47,123 nucleotides of DNA from a bacterium (lineage in GTDB: Bacteria > Cyanobacteriota > Vampirovibrionia > Gastranaerophilales > UBA9971): assembly GCA_037147175.1 (NCBI GenBank), contig JBAWVS010000017.1, positions 1 through 47,123 of the forward strand, given 5' to 3'. Made by a program: the position numbers and the translations under genes. Positions 9,138 to 17,102 of this stretch are shown in pieces (the stretch's first letter is position 1; each line of letters begins with the position of its first letter). Under the pieces are notes generated by a model. The model ran no database searches, was not told where the DNA came from, and was given only the letters and a program-made list of their open reading frames with translations.

Positions 9138-9264
9138 GTCATTGCGAGTAAACTCGAAGAGATGACGCGACAATCCATTTGCCGATTAAATTTACACGTC
9201 GAATGCTTTGGACGTGGCAATCTATTTTATTTTTTATAGATTGCTTCGCTATGCTCGCAATGAC
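9138..9264. repeat. Dispersed inverted repeat, GTCATTGCGAG type
   Basis: Begins GTCATTGCGAG (9138) and ends with the inverse CTCGCAATGAC (to 9264). The inner right arm ATAGATTGCTTCGCTATGCTCGC is shared almost exactly with the element near 31327 and in degraded form near 42245. Non-coding; it sits right after the metY stop and may serve as a 3' end hairpin for both converging units. Confidence 0.7.
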
Positions 9265-9270
9265 GATTAA

Positions 9271-9368
9271 TGTCATTCTGAGGGCTTTAGCCCGAAGAAT
9301 CCGTCCGAAAAAGTGTTTAAGCTTAAAACCCAAAATGGGCAGATGCTTCGTTTCATTCAGCATGACAA
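9271..9368. repeat. Dispersed inverted repeat, family I copy 2
   Basis: Starts TGTCATTCTGAGGGC and ends CAGCATGACA, i.e. the family I element in the orientation opposite to the copy at 6-106. GGGCTTTAGCCCGAAGAAT is its conserved internal block. It abuts the GTCATTGCGAG element, making a compound repeat between converging genes. Confidence 0.75.
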
Positions 9369-9381
9369 AAAAGAAAATACT

Positions 9382-9603
9382 CTATTTTGTATTGTCAGTT
9401 AAAGCCCACACAAGAGCGATTACCCAACCGAAAAAAGTCCACCCGAGAAACAAATTTAAAACTATGATTGGATTTTTATTATTATGTTTTCTGTATACAG
9501 CAACAAAAGAAGGTATAAAATAAATCAAAATCCCTATTATCTGTAATAACAACAAAATCAAAGGATTAGTAATTTCTTTGTAAAAATAGAAATTATGCAT
9601 CAT
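9382..9603 (-). CDS. Small two-helix membrane protein, superinfection-immunity-like
   Basis: A 73-aa protein with two hydrophobic segments (about 14-36 and 47-68) joined by a basic loop YRKHNNKN. The second segment, LNLFLGWTFFGWVIALVWAL, is the signature of the small family named after phage T4 superinfection immunity protein and is widespread in bacteria without phage context. AAAGGAAAAGAAA precedes ATG 9603. It lies 33 bp after the radical SAM gene on the same strand. Its role here is unknown, and the family name is not evidence for a prophage. Confidence 0.75.
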   Translation of the reverse strand: MMHNFYFYKEITNPLILLLLQIIGILIYFIPSFVAVYRKHNNKNPIIVLNLFLGWTFFGWVIALVWALTDNTK

Positions 9604-9636
9604 TTTCTTTTCCTTTCATCAGAGCAAAAACAAATT

Positions 9637-11100
9637 TTAGCTGAATACTTTGCTGAAATGAATGTATAAAACAGAATTATCTAACGCGGCAACAAAGCAT
9701 TTTGGACGTTTTAACAAAGTTTCTATCAGGAGTTTAAACACATAAAATTTACCTTTTTCCAGATTCTTCATGATAAAGAGAATTTTGTAAAATGACGGTA
9801 CAATTCTTTTGTTTAAAGGAATTACTCTAGCCGGTTCATAATATTTTAAAAAGTTGTTTATTCTTTCAAAATAATATTTTGGAGAATAAGCTTTTTTAAC
9901 TAAATCGTTATACCCTTTAACTAAGATTTCTTTGTCCAGTTTGGGAATAAAATTAATCGTTGAATCCTGATTGATACCAGAAGAAGTTTTAACCAACCTT
10001 CCTTCTTCTTTTAGCCTTTTATAAAGCTTAGTTCCGGGCAAAGCCTGAAGTAAATCAATCATAGCTTTAGAAACTCCGGCTTCTTGAATGAAATTAAACT
10101 GGCTTTCAAATATAGTCTCATCATCAGTATCAAAACCTACTATAAAACCGCCTGTAACTTCCATTCCATGCTTATAAAATTTCCTTATAGAATCAACCAA
10201 ATTACGGTTTTGGTTTTGAAGCTTGTTACATTCCTGCAAGCTTGCTGTCGAAGGAGTTTCTATTCCTATAAAGACAAGAAAGAACCCTGCTTCGCTCATT
10301 AATTTTAACAATTCATCATCATCAGAGGCATTTATAGAGATTTCCGTAAAGAATGACTGTTTAAAGTCAACTTTCTTTCTCCACTCTATTATTTCTTTAA
10401 GCAACTCTTTTGTTTTATTTTTATCACCCAAAAAATTATCATCCACGAAGAAAATACTTCCGCGGAAACCGGAATCATGTATTGCCTGAAGCTCGTTCAA
10501 TATTTGTTCAGGACTTTTATTTCGCGGTATTCTTCCGTTAAGGTTTACTATATCGCAAAAATCACAGTCAAAAGGACAACCTCTGGAGAATTGCAGCGGC
10601 ATTATGTAATAATCAGAAGGGTTTATTAAGCTTAAATCGGGTTTTGGAGTGTTTTTAATGTCAGGTTTAATTTGTGAAGTGTAAATTCTTTTCAGTTCAC
10701 CTTTTTCAAGGTCTTCTAAAAACATCGGTATGGTAACTTCTCCTTCGTTAAGGATAAAGTGGTCGACATCGTCAAACTGCTCATGCAGAGAAGTAAATAA
10801 AGGGCCGCCTGCTATTGTTTTGACTCCGAGGTCTTTACATCTTTTTATAACGGCAATAGAAGTGCCTTTTTGGACAATCATTCCGCTTATGAAAGCAAAA
10901 TCTGCCCATAAAATATCTTCATCGGTTAATTTTGTTGTGTTCATATCAACAAGTCTTTTTTCAAACTCCTGAGGTAATAGAGCCGAGACGGTCATCAACC
11001 CGAGAGGCGGCAAATATGCCTTTTTCCCGAATAATTTTATTATATGAGTAAAACTCCAAAAGGAACCCGGACATTCGGGATATATCATTAAAATTTTCAT
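9637..11100 (-). CDS. B12-binding-type radical SAM protein with DUF4070-like C-terminus
   Basis: Order of parts: an N-terminal cobalamin-binding-type Rossmann domain (about 1-140, starting MKILMIYPECPGSFW), a radical SAM core with the cluster motif CPFDCDFC (C175, C179, C182), and a C-terminal region from about 380 (SPKYYFERINNFLKYY) resembling DUF4070. This architecture is shared with HpnP-type hopanoid C-2 methylases and related enzymes. The substrate cannot be told from sequence; methylation of an unactivated carbon in a lipid or small molecule is one possibility. The B12-binding domain lacks a DxHxxG motif, as in several relatives. It starts 60 bp after tRNA-Thr on the same strand with a weak RBS. 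Confidence 0.88.
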   Translation of the reverse strand: MKILMIYPECPGSFWSFTHIIKLFGKKAYLPPLGLMTVSALLPQEFEKRLVDMNTTKLTDEDILWADFAFISGMIVQKGTSIAVIKRCKDLGVKTIAGGPLFTSLHEQFDDVDHFILNEGEVTIPMFLEDLEKGELKRIYTSQIKPDIKNTPKPDLSLINPSDYYIMPLQFSRGCPFDCDFCDIVNLNGRIPRNKSPEQILNELQAIHDSGFRGSIFFVDDNFLGDKNKTKELLKEIIEWRKKVDFKQSFFTEISINASDDDELLKLMSEAGFFLVFIGIETPSTASLQECNKLQNQNRNLVDSIRKFYKHGMEVTGGFIVGFDTDDETIFESQFNFIQEAGVSKAMIDLLQALPGTKLYKRLKEEGRLVKTSSGINQDSTINFIPKLDKEILVKGYNDLVKKAYSPKYYFERINNFLKYYEPARVIPLNKRIVPSFYKILFIMKNLEKGKFYVFKLLIETLLKRPKCFVAALDNSVLYIHFSKVFS

Positions 11101-11159
11101 TATTTAAACCCAACTATATTTTTAAATTAATTATCTGTTAAACGTTTATATTCTTAAAA

Positions 11160-11232
11160 AGCCGGTAACAGGATTCGAACCTGCGACCCCCTCATTACGA
11201 ATGAGATGCTCTACCACCTGAGCTATACCGGC
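11160..11232 (-). tRNA. tRNA-Thr(CGU)
   Basis: A complete cloverleaf on the minus strand: acceptor GCCGGTA/TACCGGC, D-arm GCTC-AGGTGGTA-GAGC, anticodon arm TCTCA-TTCGTAA-TGAGG (anticodon CGT, reading ACG) and T-arm GCAGG-TTCGAAT-CCTGT. The discriminator base is U. CCA is not encoded; the next bases are a T run, so CCA must be added by the nucleotidyltransferase. It lies 6 bp after the aroQ stop and is probably processed from the aroQ transcript. Confidence 0.97.
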
Positions 11233-11238
11233 ATAAAA

Positions 11239-11673
11239 TTAGCCTTTTAAGTGATTTACAAGTGCTTTAAGCCCTAAAAGATAGCTATCTAAGCCAAAAC
11301 CTGTTATTTGTCCTACGCACACAGGCGCAATAAAAGAATGATGCCTGAATTCTTCTCGCGTATAAATGTTGGACAGATGAACTTCAACACATGGCTTTGT
11401 TACCGCCAGAATAGCATCTCTCAAAACAATGCTTGTATGGGTATAACCCGCAGGATTTATTACAATTCCGTCAAAGTTTTGTTTTGCTTCCTGTATTTTG
11501 GAAACTAATTGTCCTTCACAGTTTGATTGAAAAAATTCAATTTCAGTTCCCAGCTCAACTGCAAGCTTTTTTATGGAAGCGTTGATAGCTTCAAGTGTTC
11601 TTTTACCGTATTTTTCCGGCTCTCTTTCGCCTAAAAGGTTTAAATTTGGACCGTGAACAACAAGAATTTTCAT
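11239..11673 (-). CDS. aroQ: Type II 3-dehydroquinate dehydratase
   Basis: Third step of the shikimate pathway, 3-dehydroquinate to 3-dehydroshikimate, by a dodecameric type II enzyme. The motifs are complete: [16 protein letters not shown] with the catalytic Tyr at 22, [10 protein letters not shown] with the Asn and His, and [18 protein letters not shown] with Glu, His and Arg. The length of 144 aa is normal. AAGGAGAACTAAA precedes the ATG at 11673, and a perfect TATAAT (11693-11698) lies just upstream, so the gene has its own promoter despite following dnaE. The stop is 6 bp from tRNA-Thr, which implies shared transcription. Confidence 0.97.
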   Translation of the reverse strand: MKILVVHGPNLNLLGEREPEKYGKRTLEAINASIKKLAVELGTEIEFFQSNCEGQLVSKIQEAKQNFDGIVINPAGYTHTSIVLRDAILAVTKPCVEVHLSNIYTREEFRHHSFIAPVCVGQITGFGLDSYLLGLKALVNHLKG

Positions 11674-11692
11674 TTTAGTTCTCCTTGTATTT

Positions 11693-11698
11693 ATTATA
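11693..11698 (-). promoter_or_regulatory. Candidate -10 box for aroQ/tRNA-Thr
   Basis: Minus-strand TATAAT preceded by CAGG, 20 bp before the aroQ ATG, leaving a short leader that contains AAGGAG. The -35 region is not convincing. Confidence 0.45.
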
Positions 11699-11829
11699 CC
11701 TGAAATTATTTAATTTTTAAGAACAGCCTCTTACCCACGCCCTAAAGGGATTTACTGTAACAATTCCGAACATTATCATCTGGATTACCACTATATTTTA
11801 ATAAGAATCACCAAGGTTTACAACATTTT

Positions 11830-14800
11830 TTATGAACAATCAAGCGAACAGATTTCTACTTCTGATTTAAAGTGATTTTTAATTATATTCTGAAGATCGT
11901 TGGTTGCCTGTACCCAATAACTTGATGACACAAGGATTTTAACAGAGCCGCCGTTATTTCCTATTTTAAAAACAACGGGATCCGTGCCTTTATGCTCAAT
12001 CAAAAGGTCTTTAAGAGCAATTATTTCTTCAAATTTCATGCTTTCGCCCATATTAATGTTAACGATATTGCAGTTTTCCACCTTAGAAACATTGTTAATC
12101 ATTACATTGACGGAAATTTCTTCATCGCCTCTGTGCTGGAGTTTTCCGCCTATTATAACTTTTGATTCCGGTTCAAGAAAGTCACCGAATTTATTGAGGA
12201 TTTCGCTATAAGCAACAAATTCCACACTTCCCGTTAAGTCCTCAATCGTTCCTACTTTGAGCATTTTTCCTGATTTAGTGGTAATAAGTCGCACACTGGA
12301 AATCAATCCGCAGATAGTAACAAGCGCACCTTCTCTTATTTCGGCCAATTCAGAAACATTATGCGTGGTAAGGAAAGGTAATTGGTCTTTTATGCCTGAT
12401 AACGGGTGGCTGGTTACATAAAAGCCCAATAAATCTTTCTCAAATCCCTGAATTTCGCTGTCGGGAAATTCTTCTTCGGAAGATCCTGAAAGAACGAACA
12501 CTGGAGCATTTCCTCCTGCCAGCATAGCAAAAAGATTCATCTGTCCGCTGGATTTCGCTTCATTTTCTCTTATGGCAGTATTCAATGCAGAATCAAAGTT
12601 TTCCAGTAATTGTTTTCTGCTTTTCTCGATAGTTACAAAAGCACCTGCTTTTATTAAACTTTCAAGAGTCCTTTTATTGAACTGTTTAAGCTCGACCTTT
12701 GTGCAGAAATCGTAGAAAGACTTGTATTCTTCGTCTTCCCTGCCTTTTACAACCTGCTCTACAACGCCTTCGCCGACATTTTTCACTGAAGCAAGCCCGA
12801 ATCTTATATTATTTTCATCAGGTGTAAAATCAGAACCTGACTTGTTAATATCAGGAGGAAGCACTTCCATTCCCATCTTCTGGCACTCCACGATATATTG
12901 CTGAATTTTATCCTGATTGCTGCTAACGCTGGAAAGCAATGCGGACATATATTCCACAGGATAATGCGCTTTTAAATATGCCGTCTGGTAGGCAAGAAAA
13001 GCATAAGCTGCCGAATGCGACCTGTTAAAGCAGTATGCGGCAAATTCTGTCATTGTATCAAACAAAGTTTCCGCAACTTTTTGGTCAACTTTATTTTTTA
13101 CAGCACCCGAAACAAAAATTTCTCTTTGTTTATCCATCTCGTCAGATTTTTTCTTACCCATAGCCCGTCTGAGAATATCAGCCTGACCGAGTGTATAGCC
13201 TGCAAGCGATTGTGCAATCTGCATTATCTGCTCTTGATAGACTATTGTTCCGTAAGTATCGTTTAAAATAGGCTCAAGTCTGGCATCTTTATATTCAACC
13301 TTGGCACGTCCGTGTTTTCTCTGGACAAAATCCCCAACCATGCCGGAATTGAGAGGACCTGGACGAAAAAGTGCCACTAATGCGCCTAAATCCTCAAAAA
13401 CAGAAGGTTTTAAATCTTTAACAAGCGTTTTCATACCGGAAGATTCAAGCTGGAAAACTCCGTCCGTATCTCCTTTCGAAAGCATTTCATAGACTTTTTT
13501 ATCATCAAGGGAAATTTTGTCTATGTCGATTTGAACTCCGTGCCTATTTTTGATTGATTTAACTGTTTTATCAATTATCGTAAGGTTTCTCAATCCGAGA
13601 AAATCCATTTTTAAAAGACCGAGTTTCTCGATATCTCCCATCGGATAAGATGTAATTACAGATTTTTCTTTTGAATACTGAACAGGAACTATCTCGGACA
13701 GCGGATCACGAGAAATTATAACCCCTGCGGCATGAGTTCCGACATTGTATTTCATTCCTTCAACTGACCTGGCTAAATCAACAAGTTCTTTTACCTGCAA
13801 ATTAGTGTCATAAAGCTTTTTTAAATCCATTCCCGCCTGCAAAGCATCGTCAATTTTGGTTTTTGGAAGCGCGGGAATCATTTTTGCGTATTTATCAGAC
13901 TCAGAATATGGTATATCAAGAACACGTGCAACGCTTTTCATCGCTGCTCTGGCGGCAAGCGTTCCAAAAGTGATAATCTGGCAGACTTTATCTTTGCCAT
14001 AAGTTTCGGTTACATAATTAATAACTTTTTCACGCTTATCAATACAAAAGTCAATATCAACGTCAGGCATGCTGATTCTTTCAGGATTCAAGAACCGCTC
14101 AAAAAGGAGATTATGCCTGATAGGGTCAATTTCTGTAATTCCGAGTATATAAGCAATAATGCTTCCTGCCGCAGACCCCCTGCCCGGCCCTACAGGAACT
14201 TCGTTATCTCTTGCATACTTAATAAAATCCCACACAATAAGGAAATACGCCGCAAAACCCATTTCCTCGATAATTTTCAGCTCAAACTTAACTCTGTCTT
14301 CAATTTTTTGAGTAAGTTCATCGTAACGGTTTGAAATATTTTCCCTGACAACTTTATCAAGATAAGACTCAACCGTGTGATTTTTAGGAATAGGATAATT
14401 GGGAAGAATTGATTTTCCCATATCAAGAATAAGGTTGCACTTTTCGGAAATTTTTACTGTGTTATCTATAGCCCTGTTGAAAGTTTCTTCTTCCATCCAG
14501 TCGAAAGCGAATCTTAATTCCCCGGCATTTTTGATATAAAACTCATTATTCGCAAATTTCATGCGGGAAGGATCGTTTCTGGTCTTTCCTGTCTGCATAC
14601 AAAGAAGGATATCATGGCATACAGCGTCTTCTTTTTTTGTATAATGGCTGTCGTTTGTAATTACCAGCTCAACTTCCATTTCTTTAGCCAGCTTTATAAG
14701 TCCGGGGTTGATTTTTTTCTGTCCTTCAATCCCGTGATCCTGCAATTCCAGATAAAAATCCTTACCGAAAAGATTTTTGAAATACAAAGTTTTTTCTTTA

Positions 14801-15258
14801 GCTTTTTCGTAGTCATCATTGAGAAGAGCTCTTGGAATTTCTCCGCCAAGACAGGCCGATAAAGCAATTAATCCTTCACGATGTTTTTCCAGAATTTCAT
14901 GATTAATTCTCGGTTTATAATAAAATCCGTCAATATGCGCAATGCTGACAATTTTTACAAGATTTTGATAACCTTTTTTGTCTTTTGCCAGTAAAACAAG
15001 ATGGTTATTAGAAACCTTTTTGCTTTTGTCGTTAATATCCCCTTCTATCATGTAGACTTCGCAGCCTATGATAGGTTTTATGCCTTCTTCTTTTGCTGTT
15101 TTATAAAACTCAATAGCACCGTACATTACGCCATGATCTGTTATTGCGGCTGCCGGCATGTTATTTTCTTTTGCATGCTTTAAAACATCCTTGATTCTTG
15201 TTGCTCCGTCAAGAAGACTGTATTCCGTATGCAAATGAAGGGGAACGTAAGCTCTCAA
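11830..15258 (-). CDS. dnaE: DNA polymerase III alpha subunit
   Basis: Replicative polymerase, 1142 aa, full length. An N-terminal PHP domain begins with HLHTEYSLLDGA. The palm carries PDVDIDF with D399, D401 and D403, and the third metal Asp is in KMDFLGLRN. A helix-hairpin-helix region and a C-terminal OB fold (from about 985, LVTICGLISSV) follow. The start is a TTG at 15258 preceded by GGGTGG about 9 bases upstream; no ATG lies near. The segment AAYCFNRSHSAAYAF is uninterrupted; this is the site where cyanobacterial dnaE genes are split by an intein. Two small genes precede it on the same strand. Nothing unusual in the motifs was noticed. Confidence 0.97.
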   Translation of the reverse strand: MRAYVPLHLHTEYSLLDGATRIKDVLKHAKENNMPAAAITDHGVMYGAIEFYKTAKEEGIKPIIGCEVYMIEGDINDKSKKVSNNHLVLLAKDKKGYQNLVKIVSIAHIDGFYYKPRINHEILEKHREGLIALSACLGGEIPRALLNDDYEKAKEKTLYFKNLFGKDFYLELQDHGIEGQKKINPGLIKLAKEMEVELVITNDSHYTKKEDAVCHDILLCMQTGKTRNDPSRMKFANNEFYIKNAGELRFAFDWMEEETFNRAIDNTVKISEKCNLILDMGKSILPNYPIPKNHTVESYLDKVVRENISNRYDELTQKIEDRVKFELKIIEEMGFAAYFLIVWDFIKYARDNEVPVGPGRGSAAGSIIAYILGITEIDPIRHNLLFERFLNPERISMPDVDIDFCIDKREKVINYVTETYGKDKVCQIITFGTLAARAAMKSVARVLDIPYSESDKYAKMIPALPKTKIDDALQAGMDLKKLYDTNLQVKELVDLARSVEGMKYNVGTHAAGVIISRDPLSEIVPVQYSKEKSVITSYPMGDIEKLGLLKMDFLGLRNLTIIDKTVKSIKNRHGVQIDIDKISLDDKKVYEMLSKGDTDGVFQLESSGMKTLVKDLKPSVFEDLGALVALFRPGPLNSGMVGDFVQRKHGRAKVEYKDARLEPILNDTYGTIVYQEQIMQIAQSLAGYTLGQADILRRAMGKKKSDEMDKQREIFVSGAVKNKVDQKVAETLFDTMTEFAAYCFNRSHSAAYAFLAYQTAYLKAHYPVEYMSALLSSVSSNQDKIQQYIVECQKMGMEVLPPDINKSGSDFTPDENNIRFGLASVKNVGEGVVEQVVKGREDEEYKSFYDFCTKVELKQFNKRTLESLIKAGAFVTIEKSRKQLLENFDSALNTAIRENEAKSSGQMNLFAMLAGGNAPVFVLSGSSEEEFPDSEIQGFEKDLLGFYVTSHPLSGIKDQLPFLTTHNVSELAEIREGALVTICGLISSVRLITTKSGKMLKVGTIEDLTGSVEFVAYSEILNKFGDFLEPESKVIIGGKLQHRGDEEISVNVMINNVSKVENCNIVNINMGESMKFEEIIALKDLLIEHKGTDPVVFKIGNNGGSVKILVSSSYWVQATNDLQNIIKNHFKSEVEICSLDCS

Positions 15259-15363
15259 AATCTATAACCACCCTATAATACCGTTATAAAAAATATTTAT
15301 ATAACGATGACAAAAATTCCATCTGCATGCATGGTAGCAAAAAATAAGGCGTTATAGAAAGAT

Positions 15364-15531
15364 TTATCTCAAATATTTTCTAAGTCTTAACAATGTTGAA
15401 TCATCAACTTCTCTTGATTGTTTAAATTTTCTTATTGAATGAAGAAATCCCTCTCCATCTTTACTGTTCAAAATTTCTTCAACTACATCAATAGCAAAAC
15501 TTAAATCTTGAGACATATTTATAGTCTTCAT
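15364..15531 (-). CDS. Unknown 55-aa protein
   Basis: A short open frame starting MKTINMSQDLSFAIDVV and ending LRLRKYLR, with a near-consensus RBS GGAGGTTTTTT before the ATG. The protein is charged and predicted helical, with no signal peptide. It ends 105 bp before dnaE on the same strand and starts 68 bp after the 95-aa gene, so the three may share transcription. No family was recognised. The strong Shine-Dalgarno, optimal spacing and codon pattern like the neighbours argue that it is real even though it is short. Confidence 0.65.
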   Translation of the reverse strand: MKTINMSQDLSFAIDVVEEILNSKDGEGFLHSIRKFKQSREVDDSTLLRLRKYLR

Positions 15532-15599
15532 AAAAAACCTCCAAAAAAAATTTCCCCGTTAAAACTATTTTAATCTTTTAAGAAGGTTTTTTTCATCCT

Positions 15600-15887
15600 C
15601 TATTTATAATATTTTCTTTTTCCTTCATCCCCGAATTTATCATCTTTATAATCGTCATAATCCGCATATTCGTCAATAAGTTCGGTTTCAGGATATAAAT
15701 CATTTACATCAGAAGTATTAGAATCGGAAATTTCCGAAAACGTAGGCTCTATATCGTTGCAGGATAAAACGATTTCTCTTCTGTCAGTGGGAGGAAGTCC
15801 TTCTTCTTCATCGAGAATGAGAATTTCACATTCTACATATTTTTTCTTTTCATCATCATAAATTTGTTTAGAAATTGTGTGTGCCAT
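15600..15887 (-). CDS. Unknown acidic protein (95 aa)
   Basis: Begins MAHTISKQIYDDEKKKYVEC and becomes strongly acidic toward the end, with an Asp/Tyr-rich stretch (YADYDDYKDDKFGDEG) before a basic KRKYYK tail. The start at 15887 is chosen because AGAGAGGAATAGAC precedes it; the frame is open for another 45 codons upstream, but that extension has no RBS and a different composition. No domain was recognised. The acidic low-complexity tail suggests disorder. It is upstream of the 55-aa gene and dnaE. Confidence 0.6.
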   Translation of the reverse strand: MAHTISKQIYDDEKKKYVECEILILDEEEGLPPTDRREIVLSCNDIEPTFSEISDSNTSDVNDLYPETELIDEYADYDDYKDDKFGDEGKRKYYK

Positions 15888-16043
15888 GTCTATTCCTCTC
15901 TTACCTGATTTTAAGTTTTGTAATTTTAATTTAACATTTTTATTTACAGATTTAATGAGCGAAAGGACTAATTTTTCAACTTTTTTTGATAAACAAAAAA
16001 TTAAAGATTTAATTATTTTCAAAAATATTATATAAATATAACT

Positions 16044-16406
16044 ATGAACTTAGAACAATTTGATTTCCAAGAAAAACTTAATATTGTAAAAAGCAATTAT
16101 TTCAAAGGCTTAAACGAGAAATACAATTTTTTAACAACTGTAAAAGATTGCATCTTTAGTGCTGAAAATCTAAAGGAAGAAAATTCAATTGCAGCACTGC
16201 AAGAAGCATACGGACATATACATAAAATATCCGGATCAAGCGCTATGTTCGGCTTCAACAAACTAAGCAAAACTTCCAACAAATTAGAACATTCATTAAT
16301 AGAATTAATTAAAAATGATTATTCGACAGATAAAAAAATTATTTTACAAAATTTTGAAAATTTGTTGTCGGAAATAAAAAAAACTCTGGCAGAACAGACC
16401 GTTTAA
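16044..16406 (+). CDS. Histidine phosphotransfer (Hpt) domain protein
   Basis: A stand-alone Hpt domain of 120 aa that would relay phosphate between a histidine kinase and a receiver. The motif HKISGSSAMFGF has the phospho-acceptor at H60 in the usual HxLKGSS context. Helices flank it on both sides and there are no other domains. There is no Shine-Dalgarno; the ATG follows TATAAATATAACT, which looks like a -10 box seven bases before the start, so a leaderless mRNA is likely. No kinase or intact receiver is adjacent; the degenerate receiver at 601 is in the window but distant. Confidence 0.8.
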   Translation: MNLEQFDFQEKLNIVKSNYFKGLNEKYNFLTTVKDCIFSAENLKEENSIAALQEAYGHIHKISGSSAMFGFNKLSKTSNKLEHSLIELIKNDYSTDKKIILQNFENLLSEIKKTLAEQTV

Positions 16407-16462
16407 ACTCTATTTAACTCGAGTCGCCTGCTAAAATTATTGCAAATATTGATTTTTGAGAA

Positions 16463-16560
16463 TGTCATCCTGAGCAAAGCGAAGGATCTGTCCAATTTAT
16501 GATTTTAGCTAAAAATGCTTACCGGACAGATTCTTCGGGTTAAAACCCTCAGAATGACAA
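16463..16560. repeat. Dispersed inverted repeat, family I copy 3
   Basis: Starts TGTCATCCTGAGC and ends CTCAGAATGACAA. The arms contain AAGGATCTGTCC and GGACAGATTCTTCGGG, matching the copy at 6-106. It lies between the Hpt and ybeY genes, which converge, so the hairpin may also act as a transcript end. Confidence 0.75.
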
Positions 16561-16590
16561 TTTGTAAAAATAAATTAATTTGCGACTGAG

Positions 16591-17097
16591 TTATTTAACG
16601 GCAAAATTTATCATTTCATGCTGAAGAGCAAGCATATCCTCAAGCGTTCCTTCGTCAGGATGGTCAAATCCTAGCAAATGCAAAATGCCGTGACTTAGTA
16701 AAAAATAAATTTCTTCTTTAAATGATTTACTTCTTTCCTCTGCTTGTTTTTTGGCAGTTTCAGTCGAGATAATGATTTCTCCGAGCGAAATTTGATTATC
16801 TATTATAAAATTTTCATCGGGATTATCTGCAAAAAGAGCAAAAGATAACACATCTGTCGCTTTATTCTTGCCTCTATAAGAAGTGTTTAATTCTGTTATT
16901 TCTTCATCATCACAAAAGACAATATCCACTCCCAGAGTATATTCTAGCAAATCTATATCTTTTAATACTGATGATTCTAATATTTCAGCATCTTTAACAA
17001 GATATTCCAACATTTCTGAGGCAATTCCCTCTATTTCAGAAGTATTTATGCTGAATTTATCCTGATTATCAGTTATTAAGATTTCAAATTTATTCAT
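16591..17097 (-). CDS. ybeY: Endoribonuclease YbeY (rRNA maturation factor)
   Basis: A metal-dependent endoribonuclease needed for 16S rRNA 3'-end maturation and ribosome quality control. The signature SHGILHLLGFDHPDE gives the three metal-binding histidines H136, H140 and H146. The RGKNKATDVLSF segment (75-86) is also typical. At 168 aa it is of usual length. It begins 5 bp after the pgpH stop on the same strand, so the two are certainly co-transcribed; the same pairing of PgpH and YbeY is seen in Firmicutes and Cyanobacteria. Confidence 0.96.
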   Translation of the reverse strand: MNKFEILITDNQDKFSINTSEIEGIASEMLEYLVKDAEILESSVLKDIDLLEYTLGVDIVFCDDEEITELNTSYRGKNKATDVLSFALFADNPDENFIIDNQISLGEIIISTETAKKQAEERSKSFKEEIYFLLSHGILHLLGFDHPDEGTLEDMLALQHEMINFAVK

Positions 17098-17102
17098 ATT
17101 TA

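Noticed and set aside
9139-9523. Open frames within the compound repeat block after metY
   Set aside because: They lie on repeat arms or in the antisense of the small membrane protein, with no RBS and no protein-like pattern.
9382-9603. Superinfection-immunity-like protein as a sign of prophage
   Set aside because: The family is widespread outside phages, and no integrase, capsid, terminase or attachment site is present nearby.
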